DNA from: Azomonas tarimensis | Lineage (GTDB): Bacteria > Pseudomonadota > Gammaproteobacteria > Pseudomonadales > Pseudomonadaceae | NCBI RefSeq assembly: GCF_042648805.1 | Contig: NZ_JBHRXZ010000006.1 | Span: 1-64,000 of the forward strand | Direction of reading: 5' to 3' | DNA: 64,000 nt | Shown: positions 54,411 to 62,582 of the stretch, piece by piece | Position numbering within the stretch: position 1 is the first letter of the stretch | Layout: the number at the start of each line of letters is the position of its first letter | Translations under genes and position numbers: made by a program | The notes under the pieces: model-generated | Seen by the model: the letters and a program-made list of their open reading frames with translations, nothing else | Told to the model about the DNA's origin: nothing | Database searches by the model: none

Positions 54411-55885
54411 GGCGACTGCGCCTCTAGGGTTTCGCGGATGAAGGGTATAAGCTCACTGGCCACCAGGCCGCGCCCCAGGCGCCCTGCCCGCTCGCCAGCG
54501 ACAGCGTGCAACCAGACTCCGAGACAGGCGGCCTCGAACGGCTCGAGCCCCTGCGCCAGCAGGGCAGCGAGCAAACCGGCGAGCACATCGCCCAACCCGG
54601 CACTGGCCATGGCCGGGTGGCCACGGTCACATAGGGCAAGCCGGCCATCGCGCGCCGCGACCAGCGTGCCCGCGCCCTTGAGCAGGGCGACGCAGCGGTA
54701 GCGCCGAGCCAGCTCGCGAACGGCCCGGGGGCGATCGGCCTGCACTTCGGCGACGGTGCAGTGCAGCAGTCGCGCCGCTTCGCCGGGATGCGGCGTGATC
54801 AGGCTCTGGCCTGGCAGCTCGAACCCGTCCATGGCGAGCAGGTTGAGCGCATCGGCATCCCAGACCTGGGGGACGGCGCGCTCCAGCACCACGCTCAACA
54901 GGCTGCGCCCCCAAGGCCCCTGACCCAGGCCCGGCCCGAGCACCAGTACCTCTGCCCGATCGAGCAAGGGACCCATGGGATAAGTGGACTCCACGCCCTG
55001 ACACATCACTTCGGGCAAACGGACCAGCGAGGCACCGACATGTTCCGGCCGGGTAGCCAGGGTCACCATGCCGGCGCCACTGCGCAGGGCCGCCTCGCTA
55101 CACAGAAGCGCCGCACCGCCGGTACCGAGATCGCCGCCGATGACCAGCACATGGCCATGGCTGCCCTTGTGATCGGTGCGTGATCGCGAACCCAATTTCG
55201 GCAACGCCGCCCCGTCCAGTCGCAGCGCAGCGGGCTCGAGGGCCGGCGCCGCCTCCAGCGGATCGAACACCAGCGCTCCTGTCAGGTCCGGCCCCTCGCC
55301 GGTGAACAGGCCCAGCTTCAGGGCGACGAAGGTGACGGTCAGGTCGGCCCGCACAGCCCGGCCGAAACGGCGCCCGGTATCGGCACAGAGCCCAGAAGGC
55401 AGATCGACCGCCAGCACTGGCTGGCCGCTCAAGTTGATCGCCTCGATTACCTCCGCGTAGTCGCCACGCACCTCGCCCGATATTCCGGTGCCCAGCAGGG
55501 CATCCACCAGCACACCCGCCATCTCGGCAGAAGCCTGCCAGGGAACCACCGCCACGCCGGCAGCCTGGGCATCGCTGTGGGCGCGAGCGGCATCCCCTTG
55601 CAGGGCGGCCGGATCACCCACCGCCAGCACCCGTGCCGACCACCCGGCCCGCTGGGCGAACGCGGCGATCAGATAGCCGTCACCGGCATTGTTGCCCCGC
55701 CCGGCCAACACCGTCAGTTCGCGAGCATCCGGCCAGCGCTGGCGCAACGCGCGCCAGGCCGCGCGGGCGGCGCGTTGCATCAGTTCGAAACCGGAAGTAC
55801 CCGCCTCGATCAGACCAGTGTCGAGCTCGCGGGTCTGCGCGGCGGTGTAAAGGGCGACGGGAAGGGCTACAGTCGTCTGCGGCAT
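54398..55885 (-). CDS. nnrD: Bifunctional NAD(P)H-hydrate epimerase / dehydratase
   Basis: This 495-residue enzyme repairs hydrated NADH and NADPH. The N-terminal YjeF_N epimerase has GRGNNAGDG at 62-70 and a conserved VDALLGTG. The C-terminal ADP-dependent dehydratase carries GGDLGTGGAALLCSEAALRSGAGMVTLAT and GHPAMASAGLGDVLAG. ATG 55885 (MPQTTVALPVALYT) is the start; upstream in-frame codons run into the divergent queG gene. It heads the nnrD-tsaE-amiB-mutL-miaA series. Confidence 0.95.
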   Translation of the reverse strand: MPQTTVALPVALYTAAQTRELDTGLIEAGTSGFELMQRAARAAWRALRQRWPDARELTVLAGRGNNAGDGYLIAAFAQRAGWSARVLAVGDPAALQGDAARAHSDAQAAGVAVVPWQASAEMAGVLVDALLGTGISGEVRGDYAEVIEAINLSGQPVLAVDLPSGLCADTGRRFGRAVRADLTVTFVALKLGLFTGEGPDLTGALVFDPLEAAPALEPAALRLDGAALPKLGSRSRTDHKGSHGHVLVIGGDLGTGGAALLCSEAALRSGAGMVTLATRPEHVGASLVRLPEVMCQGVESTYPMGPLLDRAEVLVLGPGLGQGPWGRSLLSVVLERAVPQVWDADALNLLAMDGFELPGQSLITPHPGEAARLLHCTVAEVQADRPRAVRELARRYRCVALLKGAGTLVAARDGRLALCDRGHPAMASAGLGDVLAGLLAALLAQGLEPFEAACLGVWLHAVAGERAGRLGRGLVASELIPFIRETLEAQSPCLK

Positions 55886-55952
55886 GAAACATCCATTCTT
55901 CGGGAGGCGTAGAATTATACGCTTCGCCCGCCACAGGCCGCCGCAGTTTCCG

Positions 55953-57035
55953 ATGTCCAGCGATTCCCCCGACCTCACCGCCCTTACCCGCCAGATAAAG
56001 ACCTGGGCCGCCGAATACGGCTTCCAGGAAACCGGCATCAGCGGCCTCGAGCTTGGCGAGCATGAGCAGCATCTGCAGCGCTGGCTTGAAGCGGGCTACC
56101 AGGGCGAAATGGACTACATGGCCGCCCACGGCAGCAAGCGCTGGCGCCCCGCCGAACTGGTACCGGGCACGCTGCGGGTGATCTCGCTGCGCATGGATTA
56201 CCTGCCCGGGGACACCGAGATGACCCGCCGCCTGGGCCAGCCGGAGCGGGCCTACATCTCTCGCTACGCGCTGGGCCGCGACTACCACAAGCTGATCCGC
56301 AAGCGCCTGCAACAGCTGGCCGAACGCATTGCCAAGGCCATTGGCCCGTTCGGTTACCGGGCCTTTGTCGACAGCGCACCGGTACTGGAAAAGGCCCTGG
56401 CGCAGCAGGCCGGTCTTGGCTGGATCGGCAAGAACACGCTGCTGCTCAATCGCCGAGCGGGCAGCTGGTTCTTTCTCGGCGAGCTGTTCGTCGACATTCC
56501 CTTGCCGGTGGACGAGGCCCATGCAAAAGACCATTGTGGCAGCTGCAGCGCCTGCCTGAGCAGTTGCCCCACCGACGCATTTGTCGGCGAGAAGGTGCTG
56601 GATGCGCGGCGCTGCATTTCCTACCTGACCATCGAGCTCAAGGGACCGATTCCCGAGGCGCTGCGTGCGCCCATCGGCAACCGCGTGTTTGGCTGCGACG
56701 ATTGCCAGGTCGTCTGCCCCTGGAATCGCTTCGCCCGCCCGACGGAGCAGGCGGACTTCCAGCCGCGTCACCGCCTGGATAACAGCGAGCTGGCCGAACT
56801 GTTCCGCTGGAGCGAAGAAGAGTTTCTCAGCCGCACCGAAGGCTCGCCGCTGCGCCGCGCAGGTTACGAGCGGTGGCTGCGCAACCTTGCCGTGGGACTG
56901 GGTAACGCACCTTCGACCATCCCTGTGCTCCAGGCCCTGCAGGCGCGCCGGGACCATCCTTCAGCGCTGGTCCGCGAGCACGTCGAATGGGCTCTGCAAC
57001 AACATAGAACACGTTCGGCTGGCCCTGTTTCATAA
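55953..57035 (+). CDS. queG: Epoxyqueuosine reductase QueG
   Basis: This 360-residue enzyme uses cobalamin and two 4Fe-4S clusters for the last step of queuosine synthesis in tRNA. Cluster ligands are in CGSCSACLSSCP (from C195), CISYLTIE and CDDCQVVCPWN. ATG 55953 (MSSDSPDL) gives the family length; upstream in-frame codons overlap the divergent nnrD start. The 67-bp gap to nnrD must hold both promoters. Confidence 0.95.
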   Translation: MSSDSPDLTALTRQIKTWAAEYGFQETGISGLELGEHEQHLQRWLEAGYQGEMDYMAAHGSKRWRPAELVPGTLRVISLRMDYLPGDTEMTRRLGQPERAYISRYALGRDYHKLIRKRLQQLAERIAKAIGPFGYRAFVDSAPVLEKALAQQAGLGWIGKNTLLLNRRAGSWFFLGELFVDIPLPVDEAHAKDHCGSCSACLSSCPTDAFVGEKVLDARRCISYLTIELKGPIPEALRAPIGNRVFGCDDCQVVCPWNRFARPTEQADFQPRHRLDNSELAELFRWSEEEFLSRTEGSPLRRAGYERWLRNLAVGLGNAPSTIPVLQALQARRDHPSALVREHVEWALQQHRTRSAGPVS

Positions 57036-57054
57036 GGCCCGTCGCAAGGGGAAC

Positions 57055-58881
57055 TCAGGCTCCCACACCCAGTTCCCCCGCGCACAGTTGCTTCAGTGCA
57101 ATGGCATCGAGGGTCTCGTCGTGCAGCAATTGCCTGGCGCAACGCTCGAGCCGTTCACGCCGGGCTTCCAGCAGCTGCAGACTGAGCTGGAAGGCGTGGT
57201 CGACCAGGCCCTTGACCTCCTCGTCGATGGCACAGGCGGTGCTTTCCGAATAGTCGTGCTGAGCCTTGATACCCGGTAACCCTTCGCCCAGATAGCCATG
57301 CGGCTCGCGCTCCAATGCTAGGTGACCGAGCCGATCCGACATGCCATAGCGGGTGACCATCGCCCGCGCGATATCGGTCACCTTGGCCAGATCGTCCGCC
57401 GCCCCGGTGGACAACTGGCCATATACCAGCCACTCGGCGGCCCGCCCGCCCAGCAGCACCGCCATCTTGTGCTCGAGCTCCTCGCGGGTCATGAGAAAGC
57501 GGTCTTCGATCGGCCGCTGCAGGGTGTAGCCGAGCGCGCCCATGCCGCGCGGGATGATGGAGATCTTGTGTACCGGATCGCAGCCGGGCAAGGCCATTGC
57601 CACCAGCGCATGCCCCATCTCGTGATAGGCCACCACCTCTCGTTCACGCGGGTTGAGCAGCCGGTTGCGCTTCTCGAGCCCGGCGATGATGCGCTCGATC
57701 GCGGCCATGAAATCTGCCATGGCCACCTCATCGGCCTCCCGCCGGGTCGCCAGAAGCGTCGCCTCGTTGACCAGGTTGGCCAGGTCGGCACCGCTGAAAC
57801 CCGGCGTCAGGGCGGCGATCTCCTGCGCATCGACATCGACTGCCAGTCGCGCGCGCTTGAGATGGACGTCGAGGATCTGTTCACGCCCTACCTTGTCCGG
57901 CCGGTCCACCAGCACCTGCCGATCGAAGCGACCCGCCCGGAGCAGCGCGGCATCGAGAATCTCCGGTCGATTGGTGGCCGCCAGCAGAACCAGACCACTG
58001 GAAGTATCGAAGCCGTCCAACTCGGCCAGCAACTGGTTGAGCGTCTGCTCCTTCTCGTCATGTCCGCCGCTCAACGGACCCGCGCCACGGGCGCGACCGA
58101 GGGCGTCCAGCTCGTCGATGAAGATGATGGCCGGCGCCTGGGTCCGCGCCTGCTCGAACAGGTCCCTGACTCGGGCAGCGCCGACGCCGACAAACAGCTC
58201 GACGAACTCCGAGCCGGATATGGAAAAGAACGGCACCCGTGCCTCGCCGGCGACGGCCTTGGCCAGCAGAGTCTTGCCGGTACCCGGCGGGCCGACCAGC
58301 AGCACTCCCTTGGGCATGCGCCCACCCAGGCGACCATAACGCTCGGGCTCGCGCAAAAAGTCGACGATCTCGCGAAGCTCGGCCTTGGCCTCATCGACCC
58401 CGGCGACGTCGGCGAAGGTCACCCGGGTATCGGTCTCGACATAGATGCGCGCACGGCTCTTGCCGATCTGCATCATGCCGCCGCCGAAACCGCCACTGCC
58501 CATGCGCCGCAGCAGAAACAGCCAGAGGCCGACAAACATCAGGGCAGGCAAGGTCCAGGCGACCAGGTCGCGGACCAGGGTGCTCTCGATTCGCCCGGCA
58601 TAGCGGACCGGGTAGCGCGCCAGCTGCTCGGCCAACGCCGGCTCGATCCGCGTGGTAACGAAACGGCGTGCGCCGCCGGGCAGAGGCTCTTTCAGGGTGC
58701 CTTCGATCTGCCGGTCGGTCACGGCCAGCGATTCGATACGCTCCTCGCGCAGATACTGCTCGAACTCGCTGTAGGGAATGCGGCTGACCGGATCCTGCAC
58801 GGAGACAAACCATTGGATGATCATGAAGCCCAGCAGGGCAAGCATCCAGTAGCTGATATGAAATTGAGCCTGCTGCTTCAT
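57055..58881 (-). CDS. Second-type FtsH-like membrane AAA protease
   Basis: This 608-residue AAA metalloprotease has two N-terminal membrane segments (ISYWMLALLGFMIIQWFVSV, about 9-29; TLPALMFVGLWLFLL, about 112-130), Walker A GPPGTGKT (197-204), IIFIDELDALG, the Arg-finger region DAALLRAGRFDRQV and a zinc motif HEMGH (near 420; usually HEAGH). ATG 58881 has AAGGAGG upstream. The housekeeping ftsH normally lies beside rlmE and folP, not here. It resembles the accessory FtsH copies known from some Pseudomonas and heat-resistance islands. It lies 91 bp downstream of ubiX. Confidence 0.88.
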   Translation of the reverse strand: MKQQAQFHISYWMLALLGFMIIQWFVSVQDPVSRIPYSEFEQYLREERIESLAVTDRQIEGTLKEPLPGGARRFVTTRIEPALAEQLARYPVRYAGRIESTLVRDLVAWTLPALMFVGLWLFLLRRMGSGGFGGGMMQIGKSRARIYVETDTRVTFADVAGVDEAKAELREIVDFLREPERYGRLGGRMPKGVLLVGPPGTGKTLLAKAVAGEARVPFFSISGSEFVELFVGVGAARVRDLFEQARTQAPAIIFIDELDALGRARGAGPLSGGHDEKEQTLNQLLAELDGFDTSSGLVLLAATNRPEILDAALLRAGRFDRQVLVDRPDKVGREQILDVHLKRARLAVDVDAQEIAALTPGFSGADLANLVNEATLLATRREADEVAMADFMAAIERIIAGLEKRNRLLNPREREVVAYHEMGHALVAMALPGCDPVHKISIIPRGMGALGYTLQRPIEDRFLMTREELEHKMAVLLGGRAAEWLVYGQLSTGAADDLAKVTDIARAMVTRYGMSDRLGHLALEREPHGYLGEGLPGIKAQHDYSESTACAIDEEVKGLVDHAFQLSLQLLEARRERLERCARQLLHDETLDAIALKQLCAGELGVGA

Positions 58882-58972
58882 GACGCCTCCTTGACCACCG
58901 GGCCCGACCTTACCCGGCCGGATCCGGTCGTGCATGGATCTGGATCAGCGAAACGCACAGCCGTCGCCGAAC

Positions 58973-59605
58973 TCAGTCCTCGGCGCTCACCAGATGATGC
59001 TCACCCCAGCGCGGCAGCATGTCCTGGGGGATCTCCAGCTGGTTGAGTATCCGCGCCACCACGAAATCGACCAGATCATCGAGCGTCTGTGGCTGGTGGT
59101 AGAAGCCCGGCGAGGCCGGCAGGATGACCGCTCCGAGATTGGACAGCCTGAGCATGTTTTCCAGATGAATGCTCGAATAAGGCGCCTCCCTGGGGACAAG
59201 GATCAGCTTGCGTCGCTCTTTCAGCGCGACATCCGCCGCACGCTCGATGAGGTTGTTGCAGGCACCGGTGGCGATTGCCGACAGGGTTCCGGTGGAACAA
59301 GGCACCACCACCATGGCCCCTGGCGCCCCCGATCCCGAAGCCGCAGGGGCCATCCAGTCCTCCTTGCCAAACACCCGGATCTGTCCGGGAGCAGCGCCGG
59401 TGTACTCGGTGAGAAACGCCTGGATCGCCTGGGGCTTGGCCGGCAGGGTGACGTCGGTTTCGGTGCTCATCACCAGTTGCGCCGCCTTGGAGATGAGGAA
59501 ATGCACCTCGCGGTCCTCTTGGACCAGGCAATCCAGCAGGCGCAGGCCGTATTGCGCGCCGGAGGCTCCGGTCATGGCCAGGGTGATGCGCTCGAAACCG
59601 CTCAT
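58973..59605 (-). CDS. ubiX: Flavin prenyltransferase UbiX
   Basis: This 210-residue flavoprotein makes the prenylated FMN needed by UbiD in ubiquinone synthesis. The flavin motif TGASGAQYGLRLL and VVPCSTGTLSAIATGACNNLIERAADVALKE-type signature are complete, as is LVPREAPYS. It lies 62 bp downstream of mpl, as in the P. aeruginosa PA4019-PA4020 pair. Confidence 0.96.
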   Translation of the reverse strand: MSGFERITLAMTGASGAQYGLRLLDCLVQEDREVHFLISKAAQLVMSTETDVTLPAKPQAIQAFLTEYTGAAPGQIRVFGKEDWMAPAASGSGAPGAMVVVPCSTGTLSAIATGACNNLIERAADVALKERRKLILVPREAPYSSIHLENMLRLSNLGAVILPASPGFYHQPQTLDDLVDFVVARILNQLEIPQDMLPRWGEHHLVSAED

Positions 59606-59667
59606 TGTTCTCTCCGCTGGCGGGCACTGGTGCCCGGAAAATCCTGCTCGTGACGGGACCGCCGCCC

Positions 59668-61017
59668 CTACCCCAGGGCCTCGGCCAGCTTGCCATGCAA
59701 GCCGCCGAACCCGCCGTTGCTCATGATCACCACCTGGGTGCCGGGCTGCGCCTCGCGCTTGACCGAGGCAATGATCGCCTCCAGCGAGTCACACACTTCG
59801 GTAGCGACCTCGCTGCCCGCCAGCGCGGCGTTCAGGTCCCAGCCGAGGCTGGGCGGTGCGTACCAGATCGCCCGGTCGGCCTGTTTCACCGATGTTGCGA
59901 GGCCTTCACGATGGGCTCCGAGCCTCATCGAATTCGAACGCGGCTCCAGTACCGCGATGATCGGCGCGTCACCCACCTGCTTGCGCAGGCCGTCGAGGGT
60001 GGTGGCGATGGCCGTCGGATGATGGGCGAAGTCGTCGAACAGGGTCACGCCGTTGACCTCGGCGACCTTTTCCATGCGCCGCTTGACGCTGCGGAACAGC
60101 GACAACGCCTCGGCGCCCTGGCTCGGCAACACCCCCACGTGGCGCGCCGCGGCCAGTGCGGCCAGTGCATTGGCCACGTTGTGCGAACCACTCAAGGCCC
60201 AGTCCACGGCCCCTTGCGGCTGCCCTTCGAACAGCACCTCGAAGCGTGCACCGTCCTCGCTGAGCAAGCGCGCCTGCCATTGTCCGCCTTCCCCGGTGGT
60301 CTGCACCGGACTCCAGCACCCCATCTGCAGGACCTCGCCGATGGCGGCCTCGGCATGCGGACGGACGATCAGCCCCTGCCCCGGCACGGTTCGCACCAGG
60401 TGGTGGAACTGGCGCTGGATGGCCGCAAGGTCAGGGAAGATATCCGCGTGGTCGTACTCGAGGTTGTTCAGGATCGCAGTACGGGGCCGGTAGTGAACGA
60501 ATTTCGAACGCTTGTCGAAAAAGGCGCTGTCGTATTCATCAGCCTCGACCACGAAGAAATCGGTCCCGCCCAGTCGCGCGGAAATCCCGAAGTTCTGCGG
60601 CACGCCGCCGATGAGAAATCCCGGGCTCATGCCGGCGTGCTCCAGCACCCAAGCCAGCATGCTGCTGGTGGTGGTCTTGCCGTGCGTCCCGGCGACACCC
60701 AGCACCCAGCGCCCCTGCAGCACATGATCAGCCAGCCATTGCGGGCCGGATACGTAGGGCAGGCCCCGGTTCAGCACATGCTCGACCGCCGGATTGCCAC
60801 GCGACAGGGCATTGCCGATCATCACCAGATCCGGTGCCGGCTCCAGGTGTTCGGGCAGGTATCCCTGCATCAGCTCGATGCCCTGGGCCTGCAGCTGGGC
60901 GCTCATGGGGGGGTAGACGTTGGCGTCCGAGCCGGTGACGCGGTGGCCGAGTTCCTTTGCCAGCACCGCCAGCGAGCCCATGAAGGTGCCGCAGATGCCG
61001 AGAACGTGGATATGCAT
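59668..61017 (-). CDS. mpl: UDP-N-acetylmuramate:L-alanyl-gamma-D-glutamyl-meso-DAP ligase
   Basis: This 449-residue Mur-family ligase reuses the murein tripeptide during wall recycling. The N-terminus MHIHVLGICGTFMG is typical, the P-loop is GTHGKTTTS (near 108-116) and the C-terminal domain is complete (FDDFAHHPTAI). It diverges from the alcohol dehydrogenase across 170 bp and leads an mpl-ubiX operon. Confidence 0.96.
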   Translation of the reverse strand: MHIHVLGICGTFMGSLAVLAKELGHRVTGSDANVYPPMSAQLQAQGIELMQGYLPEHLEPAPDLVMIGNALSRGNPAVEHVLNRGLPYVSGPQWLADHVLQGRWVLGVAGTHGKTTTSSMLAWVLEHAGMSPGFLIGGVPQNFGISARLGGTDFFVVEADEYDSAFFDKRSKFVHYRPRTAILNNLEYDHADIFPDLAAIQRQFHHLVRTVPGQGLIVRPHAEAAIGEVLQMGCWSPVQTTGEGGQWQARLLSEDGARFEVLFEGQPQGAVDWALSGSHNVANALAALAAARHVGVLPSQGAEALSLFRSVKRRMEKVAEVNGVTLFDDFAHHPTAIATTLDGLRKQVGDAPIIAVLEPRSNSMRLGAHREGLATSVKQADRAIWYAPPSLGWDLNAALAGSEVATEVCDSLEAIIASVKREAQPGTQVVIMSNGGFGGLHGKLAEALG

Positions 61018-61187
61018 GGATGACCTCGAAACGGGCAGGCGCCCCGGTAGAACCTGGGCCGCAGATTAGCACAGCGGCGTCCGGCCGGCCGCCTGCCGCA
61101 GGCGTACCCGACCTTGCTCTGGATCAACGCATGTTCGCGCAGGGCTGCGATCCTTGGGGTCTGGTTTCGCTCGCACGAGGACTCACC

Positions 61188-62336
61188 ATGAGCAGTACCT
61201 TCTTCATCCCGGCCGTGAACATGATGGGCACCGGCAGCCTCGACGAGGCCATGGTCGTCATTCGCGGCTATGGCTTTCGCAAAGCGCTCATCGTCACCGA
61301 TACAGGCCTGGCCAAGGCCGGCGTCGCGGCCAAGGTGGTCGGCATGCTTGGCGCGCTGGACATCGACGCACTGGTGTTCGATGGTGCCCAGCCCAACCCT
61401 ACGGTGACCAATGTCGAACGAGGCCTTGAGTTGCTGCGCGCCGGAGGCTGCGACTTTGTCGTATCTCTCGGTGGCGGCTCCCCCCACGACTGCGCCAAGG
61501 GCATCGCCCTCTGTGCCACCAACGGCGGCAGCATCATCGACTACGAAGGAGTAGACCGCTCGGCCAGGGCGCAACTGCCGCTGTTCGCCATCAATACCAC
61601 CGCCGGCACCGCCAGCGAGATGACGCGGTTCTGCATCATCACCGACGAGACGCGGCACGTGAAGATGGCCATCGTCGACCGCAACGTCACCCCGCTGCTG
61701 TCGGTCAACGACCCGTCACTGATGGTGGGCATGCCGGCCAGCCTGACCGCCGCCACGGGCATGGATGCACTGACCCATGCGATCGAGGCCTACGTTTCCA
61801 CCGCAGCCACACCGATCACCGACGCCTGCGCCCTCAAGGCGGTAGAACTCATTGCCGGTCACCTGCGCCAGGCGGTGGCCCAGGGCGATGACATCGCCGC
61901 GCGCGAGCAGATGGCCTACGCCCAGTTCCTCGCGGGCATGGCCTTCAACAACGCCTCGCTGGGTTATGTGCATGCCATGGCGCACCAGCTTGGCGGCTTC
62001 TACAACCTGCCCCATGGCGTTTGCAATGCGGTACTGCTGCCCCATGTCGAGCGCTTCAACGCCAACGTCTGCGCCGAGCGGCTGCGAGACGTCGCCGCCG
62101 CCATGGGCGTCGATACCCGTGGGCTGGACGCCGCCGAAGGTGCACAAGCCGCACTCGAGGCGATTCGCCAGTTGTCCGAGGCGATCGGTATCCCGCGCGG
62201 GCTGAATGACCTGGGCGTGAATGCCGATGACATCCCCACCCTGGCGGCCAACGCCATGCATGACGCCTGCGGGGCCACCAACCCGCGGCGCGCCAGCCAG
62301 GCGGATATCGAGGACATCTTCCGCAACGCCTTCTGA
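61188..62336 (+). CDS. Iron-containing alcohol dehydrogenase
   Basis: This 382-residue group III dehydrogenase has the NAD-binding GGGSPHDCAKGIAL and the metal ligand tracts GMDALTHAIEAYVS and MAHQLGGFYNLPHGVCNAVLLPHV. It resembles YiaY/ErcA-type enzymes acting on ethanol or related alcohols. Next to eutB it may dispose of, or supply, acetaldehyde. ATG 61188 (MSSTFFIPAV) follows GAGG; a longer open frame upstream lacks homology. It is not part of the PA4019-PA4025 order I know from P. aeruginosa, so it may be an insertion. Confidence 0.9.
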   Translation: MSSTFFIPAVNMMGTGSLDEAMVVIRGYGFRKALIVTDTGLAKAGVAAKVVGMLGALDIDALVFDGAQPNPTVTNVERGLELLRAGGCDFVVSLGGGSPHDCAKGIALCATNGGSIIDYEGVDRSARAQLPLFAINTTAGTASEMTRFCIITDETRHVKMAIVDRNVTPLLSVNDPSLMVGMPASLTAATGMDALTHAIEAYVSTAATPITDACALKAVELIAGHLRQAVAQGDDIAAREQMAYAQFLAGMAFNNASLGYVHAMAHQLGGFYNLPHGVCNAVLLPHVERFNANVCAERLRDVAAAMGVDTRGLDAAEGAQAALEAIRQLSEAIGIPRGLNDLGVNADDIPTLAANAMHDACGATNPRRASQADIEDIFRNAF

Positions 62337-62343
62337 TCTGCCG

Positions 62344-62379
62344 GGGTCGTGTTGGTGCACCCAGGCACCAACATGACCC
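62344..62379 (+). other. 15-bp RNA hairpin after the alcohol dehydrogenase
   Basis: GGGTCGTGTTGGTGC and GCACCAACATGACCC pair over 15 bp with one G-U and a 6-nt loop. The stem starts 7 bp after the stop codon. No T-run follows, so it could terminate weakly, protect the 3' end of the message or be a protein site. Confidence 0.6.
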
Positions 62380-62454
62380 AGCGCGGCCCCTGCTTTGCCG
62401 CCGCTCTTGCCGCCCGCAGCTCCCGGACACTACGGCAGGCCGCCCGATACGCCC

Positions 62455-62470
62455 CGGCACAGGCCTTGCA
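62455..62470 (+). promoter_or_regulatory. eutB: Sigma-54 promoter of eutB
   Basis: CGGCAC-AGGCC-TTGCA matches the -24/-12 consensus (YTGGCAC-N5-TTGCA core) with exact spacing. The predicted start of transcription near 62481 leaves a leader of about 100 nt. Ethanolamine use in P. aeruginosa is known to need RpoN and the activator EatR. Confidence 0.8.
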
Positions 62471-62582
62471 GTCATCGCCAGTCGGTTTCGCCTGTCTTTC
62501 TCATAACGCCCACGGGCCAAGGGAACAAGACAGCGGGGACCAGGCTCGATACCAGCAGCGGCTTCCAGTAGCCGGAGGTGAG

